From contig JAIDBM010000015.1 in assembly GCA_029056365.1 (NCBI GenBank), positions 1 through 9,595 on the forward strand: DNA of 9,595 nt, given 5' to 3'. The notes under the pieces were generated by a model. It was not told the DNA's origin. It saw nothing but the letters and a program-made list of their open reading frames with translations, and did no database searches. This document shows, one piece after another, positions 1 to 7,114 of this stretch. The stretch is from Muribaculaceae bacterium. Its GTDB lineage: Bacteria; Bacteroidota; Bacteroidia; Bacteroidales; Muribaculaceae. The translations under genes and the position numbers were made by a program. How positions within the stretch are numbered: the first letter of the stretch is position 1; every line of letters starts with the position of its first letter.

Positions 1-210
1 ATCCTGAAGCATCTGTTTCGCTGATATAGCCGAATCGGGATTGAGTCGCACGAATTGAGTCTCAAATATTTCAAGTAAAATATTTGTAGATGGGTCATAA
101 ACCCTTCCGGCATCTTCTTCTGAAATCTTACCGAAATATTTATATCCAAGTCGGGTCAGATGCACCATAGCAGGCATCTGGACTCTTGTAGCTTCGTTGA
201 ATTTACTCAT
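1..210 (-). CDS. hsdR: Type I restriction enzyme R subunit, N-terminal part (cut by window edge)
   Basis: Only the first 70 codons are present; the gene runs off the left edge. The start MSKFNEATRVQMPAMVHLTRLG, followed closely by YKYFGKI and VYDPSTNILL, is the characteristic N-terminus of HsdR, which I recognise from the family. HsdR is the ATP-dependent translocase and endonuclease subunit of type I restriction-modification complexes, acting with HsdM and HsdS on unmethylated foreign DNA in the cytoplasm. The PD-(D/E)XK nuclease and helicase domains would lie further downstream and are not visible. The ATG at 208-210 is preceded on the minus strand by GGAGAGCA, a usable Shine-Dalgarno sequence, which supports this start. 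The gene follows a terminator and its own promoter, so it is a separate unit from porZ. hsdM and hsdS are not in the window; they may lie beyond the left edge. Confidence 0.9.
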   Translation of the reverse strand, partial: MSKFNEATRVQMPAMVHLTRLGYKYFGKISEEDAGRVYDPSTNILLEIFETQFVRLNPDSAISAKQMLQD

Positions 211-256
211 TGCTCTCCATAAGATTTAGAAGGTTCACATGCCATCGCCGTCTCAT
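203..256 (-). other. Tiny 17-codon ORF overlapping the hsdR start
   Basis: An ATG at 254-256 opens MRRRWHVNLLNLMESNE, whose TAA stop (203-205) lies inside the first codons of hsdR, an 8-bp overlap. The ATG in turn overlaps the TAA stop of the preceding short reading frame as TAATG. Such nested stop-start junctions are typical of translational coupling, but an ORF this short can arise by chance. It may be a leader peptide, the tail of a deleted gene, or nothing. I recognise no family. Confidence 0.25.
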
Positions 257-330
257 TAGTGCTGTAAACTTTGCTCGGCAAGTTTAATAGTTTTATCGTA
301 TGATTTTGCTAATTGCACAAATTTAGTTAT
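256..330 (-). pseudogene. Possible C-terminal gene remnant upstream of hsdR
   Basis: Between an in-frame stop and a TAA at 256-258 the minus strand reads ITKFVQLAKSYDKTIKLAEQSLQH. The composition is protein-like and helical, loosely like the C-terminal helix of HsdS specificity subunits, but the resemblance is from memory and weak. All frames upstream are full of stops, so nothing longer survives here. A GTG at 316-318 could in principle start a leader peptide of 20 residues, but it would lie upstream of or at the predicted transcription start of the hsdR promoter. I treat this as a possible remnant from rearrangement of a restriction locus. Confidence 0.25.
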
Positions 331-348
331 TTATTCCTACATGCCAAT
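318..348 (-). promoter_or_regulatory. Candidate hsdR promoter
   Basis: On the minus strand a -7 box TAAATTTG (318-325) matches the Bacteroidetes consensus TAnnTTTG exactly, and a -33 TTG (345-347) lies 19 bp upstream, the preferred spacing. Transcription would start near 311, leaving a leader of about 100 bases before hsdR. It sits directly downstream of the porZ-unit terminator, as expected for an independent promoter. Confidence 0.55.
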
Positions 349-373
349 GAAAAAATACGGATAAAACATATAA

Positions 374-398
374 AAAAAACGCCTTTGCGGCGTTTTTT
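374..398 (-). terminator. Rho-independent terminator of the porZ unit
   Basis: The arms AAAAACGCC and GGCGTTTTT surround a TTTGC loop; the stem is ten base pairs counting the A-T pairs. Read on the minus strand the hairpin is followed by a run of eight T (372-379). It lies 27 bases beyond the stop of the 175-residue gene. The symmetrical A and T tracts mean it could also stop plus-strand transcripts. Confidence 0.85.
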
Positions 399-424
399 AT
401 TGTGTGTATGTAATCTGCTATTTT

Positions 425-952
425 TCAGATACGTGCGAGATCTCTTAAATTGTCGAGTATCTCCTTGCCGCTCAATGTGCGCCTCGACTGTAGCTCCAGC
501 GCGAAACTACGGGCTATCGATGCCACTGCCTGATGATTGAATATCCGGTCGAAATAATTGAAATTGCTGCGGAACAGATTATCCACCTCGTCGTTGTCGA
601 GTGAGCATTCCTCGACCGCCTCACTTCTTATTATTGCCTTTATCCGGTCGATTACCTCATCGGAAAGCCGACTCCTGTCGATCAGATAACTACGGCACAT
701 AACATTACCCATGAGCATTCCTGTAAGCAATGATATCTGCTTGAGCATCTGGTTCCAGGCAAGTTTTGCCGAATAGCGCGGATTTCCACGGAAATAAAAA
801 TCAGGCGAAAACCTCATTCCTTCTCCCGCAGGAGCGTCAAGCGACATCTGCACCAGCATATCCTCTCCATCGGCCATGACAAGCGCTATGGCCATGCCTG
901 TGAGGCCGTATGTTTTGTCTTGTTCGTCGCGATATTTCAGTTTATGATCCAT
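425..952 (-). CDS. Conserved-looking hypothetical protein downstream of porZ
   Basis: A 175-residue protein that I do not recognise. It has no signal peptide, no obvious membrane segment and no lipobox, so it is probably cytoplasmic. The first half contains a GMAIALVMADGEDMLVQMSLD stretch that looks like beta strands, followed by a tyrosine- and phenylalanine-rich segment (FSPDFYFRGNPRYSAKLAWNQ) around residues 48-68. The second half is mostly predicted helix, with acidic clusters (EECSLDNDEVDNLF near residues 114-127) and a final LSGKEILDNLRDLARI helix. The start at 952 lies 26 bp beyond the porZ stop and a terminator follows, so it is very likely co-transcribed with porZ. A link to type IX secretion or envelope work is suggested only by this position. 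No catalytic motif is visible. Confidence 0.8.
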   Translation of the reverse strand: MDHKLKYRDEQDKTYGLTGMAIALVMADGEDMLVQMSLDAPAGEGMRFSPDFYFRGNPRYSAKLAWNQMLKQISLLTGMLMGNVMCRSYLIDRSRLSDEVIDRIKAIIRSEAVEECSLDNDEVDNLFRSNFNYFDRIFNHQAVASIARSFALELQSRRTLSGKEILDNLRDLARI

Positions 953-978
953 GATTATTCAACGTATCTTACATCTGA

Positions 979-3387
979 TTAGTTTATGACCATAATCTTT
1001 GTTACAGCCGAATAATTCGAACCCGATTCGTTTTCAGAAGCGAGCACGAAATATATTCCGGCACGCACACGTTCTCCGCCGAGATTACAGCCGTCCCATA
1101 CCATCATGCCGCCTTCCGAACGGCCCTGGTACACCAGAGCACCCTGGGCATCGGTTATTTTTACAAGCGAATTGTCCATAAGACCGTTTACGGTAATCCA
1201 GCCTGTATAGTCGGGGCGCACCGGATTGGGATAGGCATATACATTGTCGAGATTGTCGGCAGCAGGGGCTGCGTCCGACGAGTATACTATAGTACCGTAA
1301 TTGGTGCCTATATATACCTTGTTGTCGATTTTGCTTGCCTCTATACAGTTTACTGTATTCGAAGGCAGGGGCGAGTTCTCGGTAGTGTAATGTTCCAGAA
1401 TACGGTCGCCGGTTTCGCTTACAAGATAAATTCCTGAATTCTGAGTGGCAATCCACTTTCTGTCGGCGGGGTCGACAGAAATCCAGTTTACCTGCTCACC
1501 GGCCAGAAGGTAATCGGCATAGTTTGTGCCGTCGTTACGGGGCACCTTTATGCGGTTGCATCGGAAATCGGCATTGAAAGCCTCACGCGGGTCTACTTCT
1601 ATTACACCGTCCTGACTTCCTATCCACACTTTTCCACGATGGTCTTCCGCCGCATATAGGTAATGCGAGGTATAGAAAGTGTTTCCATCCTGGTCGATAA
1701 ACGAGTTATGATGCGCCTCACGGTCGTCGGAGGGCGATGAAGTGCCTTTTGTATCAATAAAAAGGGCCCCAAGTCCGTAGCCTGAACTTATAAGTACAAT
1801 ATTGTCGGAATAGCGGCATGTTGTCATTACAGTCTCGAAGTGGTTGCGGTATGAATTCGGAAAGTTGTGTTCAATCCAGTCGCTCTTTTCCACATTCTTC
1901 GGATCACGAAGTTTTTCAGCGGGCAGAATAGCTATGTGGGTATGGTTTGGAGCGTCAGGTTCCATACCGCTCAGCGCCCAGAGATTGTTGAATCGGTCGA
2001 AACCGAGAGCATATACATTGTTGCCCCATCCGGTGAAAGGAGCGTTTTTCTTGTTCTGCGAGTAACGTGCTATCTGTTCGCCGGTGTTACGGTCGATTAC
2101 TCTCACTCCGTCGAAACGGCTGGCAAGATAATACACCGAGTTGTCCACAGGGTCTTCCACCACCTGACCGTCTCCGGCCCTGCGTCCGGCGGCATTCGCT
2201 TCGAATTCTTTTGTATCGTTGTAGCTTACATCATACATGGTGCCGTTTTCCACCATGTCGGTGGTCTGGATGGAATATAACGCGCCTGCTCCGCCGGAGT
2301 ATTTGGTACCGTTGCACGGACGAATTGTCATGCTCGAACCGCTGGTAAGATACACCCTCTCGCCATCGGCCGATTGCGAAATCCACGCCACATGCTGGCA
2401 TACACCGCCTTCGGGGCGATAGTATTCGTTCAGTACCACAGGCGAGCTTCCGCCAATATCGAATCTGCCTATGCCGTCGGTGGAACCGTGCCATATTTTG
2501 CTGTCTTCGCTCCATTTACCTATCATCGACTTCTGGAACAGCTGTGGAAGCTCGGTTACGCCGGTCTGGTTTCCTTTATTGTCGAAATTATATATTTTTG
2601 TATCTGACACTATATAATATCCTCCGCTGTAAGGCTTGAACCAGTCGGTGCGGGCATGAGGCGTAATGGTTGTCTGGAGATCGGAAGTATAATTATCGAA
2701 ATCAACCGAAATAACCCTGAAAACGGTGTTCGAACTTCTGTGTTTTGTAAAAAGTTGGTCGTTTATAACAAAGAAACGTTTTGCTGCGGCATTCGATGAA
2801 ATCTGCTTGAAATCGCCTATTGCCGAATGGGGAGAATCCAGAGTGGCCACGAGAGTCTTTGTATCGTTCTGCAGAACCACACGGTCGCGCCATATGGCTA
2901 CGGCAGTCAACGACACCGACCAGTTTCGCGATTCCTTCACCACAAGTTTTTCGGCATCGTATATCACGTAGCCGAAATTTGTGGCTATGGAGATATAATC
3001 GTCCTGCATTGTAACGCTGTTTATAACTTTGTTTACCGTGAGGTTTGCATTAACAATTTCAGGCATATTCACCACACGTCCGTCGTCGTATATCACATCC
3101 ATGTTGGTGTTTTCGTACACCACCAGCAGGTATTTGTTCTTGCTGTTGTATTGAATGTCTGTTACAATACAGTCGCTGAGTTTGTTGGCGTTTGTATATG
3201 CGTATGTTTCCTGTGTGTCTTTATCATATGAGTACAGACTTCCGTTTGAACTGTAATAGAGTTTTGACGGTGTTTCCACAATATCGCTGAATTTACCATT
3301 GTACAGCGGATATATGGTCCACGACTGTGCTCCCGCTCCTGTCAGAGAAAGGAGCATACATATAAGAAATAAGGTTTTCTTTATCAT
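979..3387 (-). CDS. porZ: PorZ-like type IX secretion system surface protein
   Basis: An 802-residue exported protein. The start at 3387 gives a clean signal peptide, MIKKTLFLICMLLSLTGAGAQ; the reading frame stays open for 47 more codons upstream, but that extension lacks any export signal and crosses the inverted repeat, so I reject it. The body from about residue 22 to 700 shows repeated beta-propeller-like blades (LYYSSNGSLYSYDKDTQE; HRGKVWIGSQDGVIEVDP; SKIDNKVYIGTNYGTIVYSS). The last 89 residues (from about 714) form a type IX C-terminal domain with YAYPNPV at its start, AGIYFVL near the end and terminal KIMVIN. In Porphyromonas gingivalis, PorZ is part of the PorU-PorV-PorQ-PorZ attachment complex on the outer membrane and presents anionic LPS to the sortase PorU. 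That role here is by homology. Length is close to P. gingivalis PorZ (about 780). Another two-propeller surface protein cannot be fully excluded. Confidence 0.82.
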   Translation of the reverse strand: MIKKTLFLICMLLSLTGAGAQSWTIYPLYNGKFSDIVETPSKLYYSSNGSLYSYDKDTQETYAYTNANKLSDCIVTDIQYNSKNKYLLVVYENTNMDVIYDDGRVVNMPEIVNANLTVNKVINSVTMQDDYISIATNFGYVIYDAEKLVVKESRNWSVSLTAVAIWRDRVVLQNDTKTLVATLDSPHSAIGDFKQISSNAAAKRFFVINDQLFTKHRSSNTVFRVISVDFDNYTSDLQTTITPHARTDWFKPYSGGYYIVSDTKIYNFDNKGNQTGVTELPQLFQKSMIGKWSEDSKIWHGSTDGIGRFDIGGSSPVVLNEYYRPEGGVCQHVAWISQSADGERVYLTSGSSMTIRPCNGTKYSGGAGALYSIQTTDMVENGTMYDVSYNDTKEFEANAAGRRAGDGQVVEDPVDNSVYYLASRFDGVRVIDRNTGEQIARYSQNKKNAPFTGWGNNVYALGFDRFNNLWALSGMEPDAPNHTHIAILPAEKLRDPKNVEKSDWIEHNFPNSYRNHFETVMTTCRYSDNIVLISSGYGLGALFIDTKGTSSPSDDREAHHNSFIDQDGNTFYTSHYLYAAEDHRGKVWIGSQDGVIEVDPREAFNADFRCNRIKVPRNDGTNYADYLLAGEQVNWISVDPADRKWIATQNSGIYLVSETGDRILEHYTTENSPLPSNTVNCIEASKIDNKVYIGTNYGTIVYSSDAAPAADNLDNVYAYPNPVRPDYTGWITVNGLMDNSLVKITDAQGALVYQGRSEGGMMVWDGCNLGGERVRAGIYFVLASENESGSNYSAVTKIMVIN

Positions 3388-3399
3388 TTTAGCGTTTTT

Positions 3400-3433
3400 A
3401 GAGCCGGTTCCACAATAAATGTTAACGTCAGGG
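3400..3433 (+). repeat. Inverted repeat arm, porZ side
   Basis: This 34-bp arm begins AGAGCCGGTTC and ends ACGTCAGGG. It is the reverse complement of 3639-3672 at 32 of 34 positions; the longest perfect run is 16 bp (ACAATAAATGTTAACG). It lies 12 bases upstream of the porZ start codon. Read on the plus strand it repeats the last codons and the stop of rdgB. Confidence 0.9.
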
Positions 3434-3638
3434 TTGCATATTTTTTCGCAGATTGTACGCTGCCGAATCAGGAGTGTACTTGATATACACGACTGATTCA
3501 AAGCATGCAAGATGCAAAAAAGATGCAATCAAAGGGTAACTTTCTTCTTTGGACTTGGCATTTCTTGTCGAACTGATTTTGTAATTTTATTAATACTTTT
3601 GTTTCCTGATGCAGAGCCGTCTGTTATAAATACCATCG
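3434..3638. promoter_or_regulatory. Candidate invertible promoter segment between rdgB and porZ
   Basis: This 205-bp non-coding segment is bounded by the 34-bp inverted repeats. On the plus strand it holds TACTTTTG (3594-3601), an exact Bacteroidetes -7 box, pointing away from porZ and into the 3' end of rdgB. Its -33 element is weak (ACTG at 3572-3575, spacer 18). Inversion would put this box at 3471-3478 on the minus strand, with a transcription start about 77-80 bases upstream of porZ. As drawn, the minus strand has only a poorer candidate: TTG (3526-3528), 19 bp, then ATGCTTTG (3499-3506). Size and layout match known invertible promoters of Bacteroides. That it actually inverts is inference; no recombinase is in view. 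Confidence 0.45.
3465..3499. repeat. Imperfect palindrome in the porZ upstream region
   Basis: GAATCAG and GTGTA on the left pair with TACAC and CTGATTC on the right across 35 bp, 12 matched pairs broken by short mismatches. This could be an operator or an RNA hairpin in the porZ leader. It touches the weak minus-strand -7 box at 3499-3506. Confidence 0.5.
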
Positions 3639-3672
3639 CCCTGGCGTTAACATTTATTGTCGAACCGGCTCT
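3639..3672 (-). repeat. Inverted repeat arm, rdgB side
   Basis: This partner of 3400-3433 encodes the final eight residues of RdgB (KSRFDNKC) and its TAA stop. The two mismatches to the other arm lie at the Asp codon and seven bases past the stop. Swapping arms by recombination would keep the reading frame and stop and at most change Asp to His. Confidence 0.9.
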
Positions 3673-4252
3673 TATTCAAATATTCAATCAACTGAGCCAC
3701 GGCGCGTCCACGGTGACTTATTGCGTTTTTTTCTTCTGCCGAAGCTTCGGCGAATGTTTTTGTCCAGCCTTCAGGTTTGAACACCGGATCATAGCCGAAT
3801 CCGCCGCAACCGGCAGCCTCACATGTTATCACACCTTTTACTTCTCCGGTGAAAACAGTAGTTCTTTCTCCTTCAATCAGAGTCACCACGGTTCGGAAGC
3901 GTGCCCTGCGGTCGCTTTCTCCTTCAAGTTTTTTCAGCAGCAGCGCCATGTTGGCAGCCGAATCGTGCCCGTCTGAGGCATAACGTGCCGATCTTACACC
4001 GGGTTCGCCTCCGAGAGAGTAAACTTCCAGCCCGGTATCATCGGCAAAACAATCATAACCGTAACGTTCTTTTATCCACTTTGCTTTTATAAGCGAGTTT
4101 TCTTCAAGAGTCTGTCCGGTTTCCGGTATATCATCGTCACAGCCAATGTCGGCGAGCGACAGTATATTCAAACCGTCGCCCGCCATCTGACGCAGTTCGG
4201 AGAGTTTATGGGCATTGTTGGTTGCAAAAACCAGAGTGCTTTTTTCTTTCAT
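3647..4252 (-). CDS. rdgB: XTP/dITP diphosphatase (non-canonical purine NTP pyrophosphatase)
   Basis: This 201-residue protein of the HAM1/RdgB family hydrolyses XTP, ITP and dITP to the monophosphates plus pyrophosphate, keeping deaminated purines out of DNA and RNA. The family motifs are complete: TNNAHKLSEL near the N-terminus (residues 11-20), FADDTGLEV (69-77) with the catalytic and metal-binding acidic residues, the substrate-binding GGFGYDPVF (150-158) and the SHRGRA signature (179-184). Length is normal for the family. The start at 4252 leads straight into the first strand (STLVFATNN) and is preceded by an A/T-rich stretch without a Shine-Dalgarno sequence, as is common in Bacteroidetes. 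It lies 37 bp downstream of leuS and is probably co-transcribed. Its last eight codons form one arm of an inverted repeat, which is unusual for a housekeeping gene. Confidence 0.96.
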   Translation of the reverse strand: MKEKSTLVFATNNAHKLSELRQMAGDGLNILSLADIGCDDDIPETGQTLEENSLIKAKWIKERYGYDCFADDTGLEVYSLGGEPGVRSARYASDGHDSAANMALLLKKLEGESDRRARFRTVVTLIEGERTTVFTGEVKGVITCEAAGCGGFGYDPVFKPEGWTKTFAEASAEEKNAISHRGRAVAQLIEYLNKSRFDNKC

Positions 4253-4289
4253 ATTTATAAAAACGTGTAAACCCTCCTTTTATTGCAAA

Positions 4290-7067
4290 TCAAGACAGTA
4301 CTATATTCACTATCTTGCGGGGCACCACAATAACCTTGCGTATGGTTTTGCCCTCAAGCCATTTGGCCGCATTCTCGTTGCTCTTGGCCATCTCCTCCAC
4401 CTCGGCCGCCGGCATATCGGCCGGAACGGTGATATTGAATCGGGCCTTTCCGTTGAACGACACCGCGTAAGTCACCTCCGACTCCCGCAGATATTCTTCG
4501 TTGTGCCGTGGCCACTGCGCGTCGCACACTGTTGTGTTGTTTCCAAGCGCTGAATGCCAGAGTTCCTCTGCCACGTGCGGGGCAAACGGAGCAAGCAGTA
4601 TAACCAGCTGTGCAAGCACATCCTTGCTGTGGCACTTCTGCTGTCCGAGTTCATTCACACAAATCATGAATGCGGCTACCGATGTGTTGAACGAGAAGTT
4701 TTCTATATCCTCGCTCACCTTTTTTATAAGCTTGTGAAGCGACCTGAGATTTTCGGCCGATGGTTCAGAGTCGTCGACCAGCAGCTGGTCGCCCTTATAG
4801 AAAAGATTCCACAGTTTCTTTATGAAGCGGTTCACACCGTCGATGCCATTTGTATCCCAGGGCTTGCTCTGTTCCAGCGGCCCGAGGAACATCTCGTACA
4901 GACGCAGTGTGTCGGCGCCGTAGCGTTCCACTATGTCGTCAGGGTTCACAACGTTGAACATAGTTTTCGACATTTTTTCAACAGCGGCTCCACAGTGGTA
5001 TTTTCCGTCATCTTCCAATACAAATTCGGCTGTTGCGAATTCCGGAAGCCAGCCCCGGAAAGCATCCAGATCGAGAACATCGTTGTTCACAATGTTCACA
5101 TCCACATGTATGGGTGTTACATCGTACTGGTCTTTTTTGCCTAAAGTAACGAATGTGTTCGTATCCTTGATACGGTAAACAAAATTACTGCGGCCCTGTA
5201 TCATACCCTGGTTGATGAGCTTGCGGAACGGCTCGTCCTTGCATACCACGCCGAGGTCGTAAAGGAACTTGTTCCAGAAGCGGCTGTATATGAGGTGCCC
5301 GGTGGCATGTTCGGTTCCGCCTATATAAAGGTCGACGTTCTGCCAGTATTCATCGGCTTCTTTCGACACAAGCGCTTCTGAGTTTCCGGGATCCATGTAA
5401 CGCAGATAATATGCCGATGAGCCGGCGAATCCCGGCATAGTGTTCAGTTCGAAAGGGTATCCTTCGGCTGTACACCAGTTTTTGGCCCTGCCCAACGGGG
5501 GCTCGCCGCTTTCGGTAGGGAGGAACTTGTCGACCTCGGGCAGAAGCAAAGGCAAGCGGTCGTCGGACAGCACATAGGGTATGCCGTCCTTATAATAAAC
5601 AGGGAATGGTTCGCCCCAATATCTCTGACGTGAGAATATGGCGTCGCGCAGGCGGTAGTTTACCTTCACCTTGCCTATTCCCGCCTCTTCTATGAACTGT
5701 CTGGTCTTAGCCATGGCTTCTTTTACATCCATACCATCAAGCACAAGACGTTCCGAAGCCGAGTTTATCATTTTTCCACTTTTGGCATCGTAGCTTTCCT
5801 CGCTCACATCGGCACCTTCTATAAGCGGAATCACCGGAAGATTGAAATGGCGGGCAAAAGCATAGTCACGGCTGTCGTGGGCAGGTACAGCCATGATGGC
5901 GCCGGTACCATATCCGGCCAACACGTAATCGCTTACCCATACCGGAATCTTTTTTCCGCTCAGCGGATTCACCGCATATGCCCCGGTGAACACACCGCTC
6001 ACACGCTTGTCGATCATACGCTCGCGTTCGGTTTTATGGCGTATGCTCTGCCGGTATTCGTCCACATCCTTACGCCGGTCATCGGTAGTGACCATATCCA
6101 CATATTCGCTTTCAGGGGCCAGTACCATAAAGGTAACACCGAATATAGTGTCAGGACGCGTAGTGAAAATTTCAAGCCGTACATCGCTGCCGTCTATATC
6201 GAATTTCACCTCGGCACCCTCGCTTCGGCCTATCCAGTTGCGCTGGGTTTCCTTCAGAGAATCGGTCCAGTCGAGCTTATCCAAATCGTCAAGCAGACGT
6301 CCGGCATATGCCGAAACCCTCAGACACCACTGATACATCAGTTTCTGCTCTACCGGATATCCTCCGCGAACCGACACACCCTCGCTCACCTCATCGTTTG
6401 CGAGCACGGTGCCAAGTTTCGGACACCAGTTCACCATGGTGTTTCCGAGATATGCCATGCGATAGTTCATCAGAGTGTCGGACTTCTGTTTTGCGTCCAT
6501 TGCATTCCATTCTGCGGCAGTAAACGAAAGTTCCTCACCACAGGCGGCATCGATATTTTCGCTACCTGAAGTCTCGAATTTTTTTATAAGGTCGGCCACA
6601 GGCATGGCTTTTGCTTCCGAACGGTCGTAGTAATGTTCGAACATGCGGATAAAAGCCCACTGGGTCCATTTGTAATAGTCGGGATCGCATGTGCGTATCT
6701 CGCGGCTCCAGTCATAGCTGAAACCTATTTTGTCGAGCTGTTCGCGGTAGCGGTTGATGTTTACGGTGGTGGTCTTTTCGGGATGCTGTCCGGTTTGTAT
6801 GGCATACTGTTCCGCCGGAAGTCCATAGGCATCGTAGCCCATAGGGTGAAGGACATTGAATCCGTTCAGACGTTTGTAACGGCTGTAAATGTCGGAAGCT
6901 ATGTAACCGAGCGGATGGCCTACATGCAGTCCGGCACCTGAAGGATAAGGAAACATGTCGAGCACATAGAATTTAGGCCGCGAATGGTCTATCTCCACTT
7001 TATATGTTCCTTCCTCGCGCCAGCGCTCCTGCCAGCGGCTTTCTATATTTCTATGATTATATTCCAT
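4290..7067 (-). CDS. leuS: Leucine--tRNA ligase
   Basis: This 925-residue class I aminoacyl-tRNA synthetase charges tRNA-Leu with leucine in the cytoplasm. The HIGH-type motif is HVGH at residues 48-51, in the context [15 protein letters not shown]. The CP1 editing domain, which removes mischarged amino acids, shows TTRPDTIFG (from residue 302) and [12 protein letters not shown] (387-398) with its conserved Asp. The catalytic KMSK loop is at 698-701 ([14 protein letters not shown]), followed by the anticodon-binding helical domain and the small C-terminal domain ending [15 protein letters not shown]. Length is a little above the E. coli enzyme (860); part of the excess is an insert near residues 160-195 (around [14 protein letters not shown]), which I believe is usual in Bacteroidetes. 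The start [16 protein letters not shown] is the standard N-terminus. It lies 47 bp downstream of nadA. Confidence 0.98.
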   Translation of the reverse strand: MEYNHRNIESRWQERWREEGTYKVEIDHSRPKFYVLDMFPYPSGAGLHVGHPLGYIASDIYSRYKRLNGFNVLHPMGYDAYGLPAEQYAIQTGQHPEKTTTVNINRYREQLDKIGFSYDWSREIRTCDPDYYKWTQWAFIRMFEHYYDRSEAKAMPVADLIKKFETSGSENIDAACGEELSFTAAEWNAMDAKQKSDTLMNYRMAYLGNTMVNWCPKLGTVLANDEVSEGVSVRGGYPVEQKLMYQWCLRVSAYAGRLLDDLDKLDWTDSLKETQRNWIGRSEGAEVKFDIDGSDVRLEIFTTRPDTIFGVTFMVLAPESEYVDMVTTDDRRKDVDEYRQSIRHKTERERMIDKRVSGVFTGAYAVNPLSGKKIPVWVSDYVLAGYGTGAIMAVPAHDSRDYAFARHFNLPVIPLIEGADVSEESYDAKSGKMINSASERLVLDGMDVKEAMAKTRQFIEEAGIGKVKVNYRLRDAIFSRQRYWGEPFPVYYKDGIPYVLSDDRLPLLLPEVDKFLPTESGEPPLGRAKNWCTAEGYPFELNTMPGFAGSSAYYLRYMDPGNSEALVSKEADEYWQNVDLYIGGTEHATGHLIYSRFWNKFLYDLGVVCKDEPFRKLINQGMIQGRSNFVYRIKDTNTFVTLGKKDQYDVTPIHVDVNIVNNDVLDLDAFRGWLPEFATAEFVLEDDGKYHCGAAVEKMSKTMFNVVNPDDIVERYGADTLRLYEMFLGPLEQSKPWDTNGIDGVNRFIKKLWNLFYKGDQLLVDDSEPSAENLRSLHKLIKKVSEDIENFSFNTSVAAFMICVNELGQQKCHSKDVLAQLVILLAPFAPHVAEELWHSALGNNTTVCDAQWPRHNEEYLRESEVTYAVSFNGKARFNITVPADMPAAEVEEMAKSNENAAKWLEGKTIRKVIVVPRKIVNIVLS

Positions 7068-7114
7068 ATGTTATTTTTATTATTTTCCTATTTTTAAATC
7101 CTTGATATCCCCCC

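Noticed and set aside
1085..1456. Second minus-strand reading frame of 123 codons inside porZ
   Set aside because: It is an out-of-frame shadow of the porZ C-terminal region, rich in R, C and S, with no recognisable domain.
3388..3528. 47-codon N-terminal extension of the porZ reading frame
   Set aside because: It carries no export signal, buries the clear signal peptide that starts at 3387, and runs through the inverted repeat and promoter-like sequence.
3400..3672. Insertion sequence or MITE bounded by terminal inverted repeats
   Set aside because: There is no transposase, no evident target-site duplication, and one arm is conserved rdgB coding sequence, which does not fit a transposed element.
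5847..6569. Plus-strand reading frame of 240 codons inside leuS
   Set aside because: It is antisense to the conserved editing domain of leuS and is explained by that gene's codon bias.
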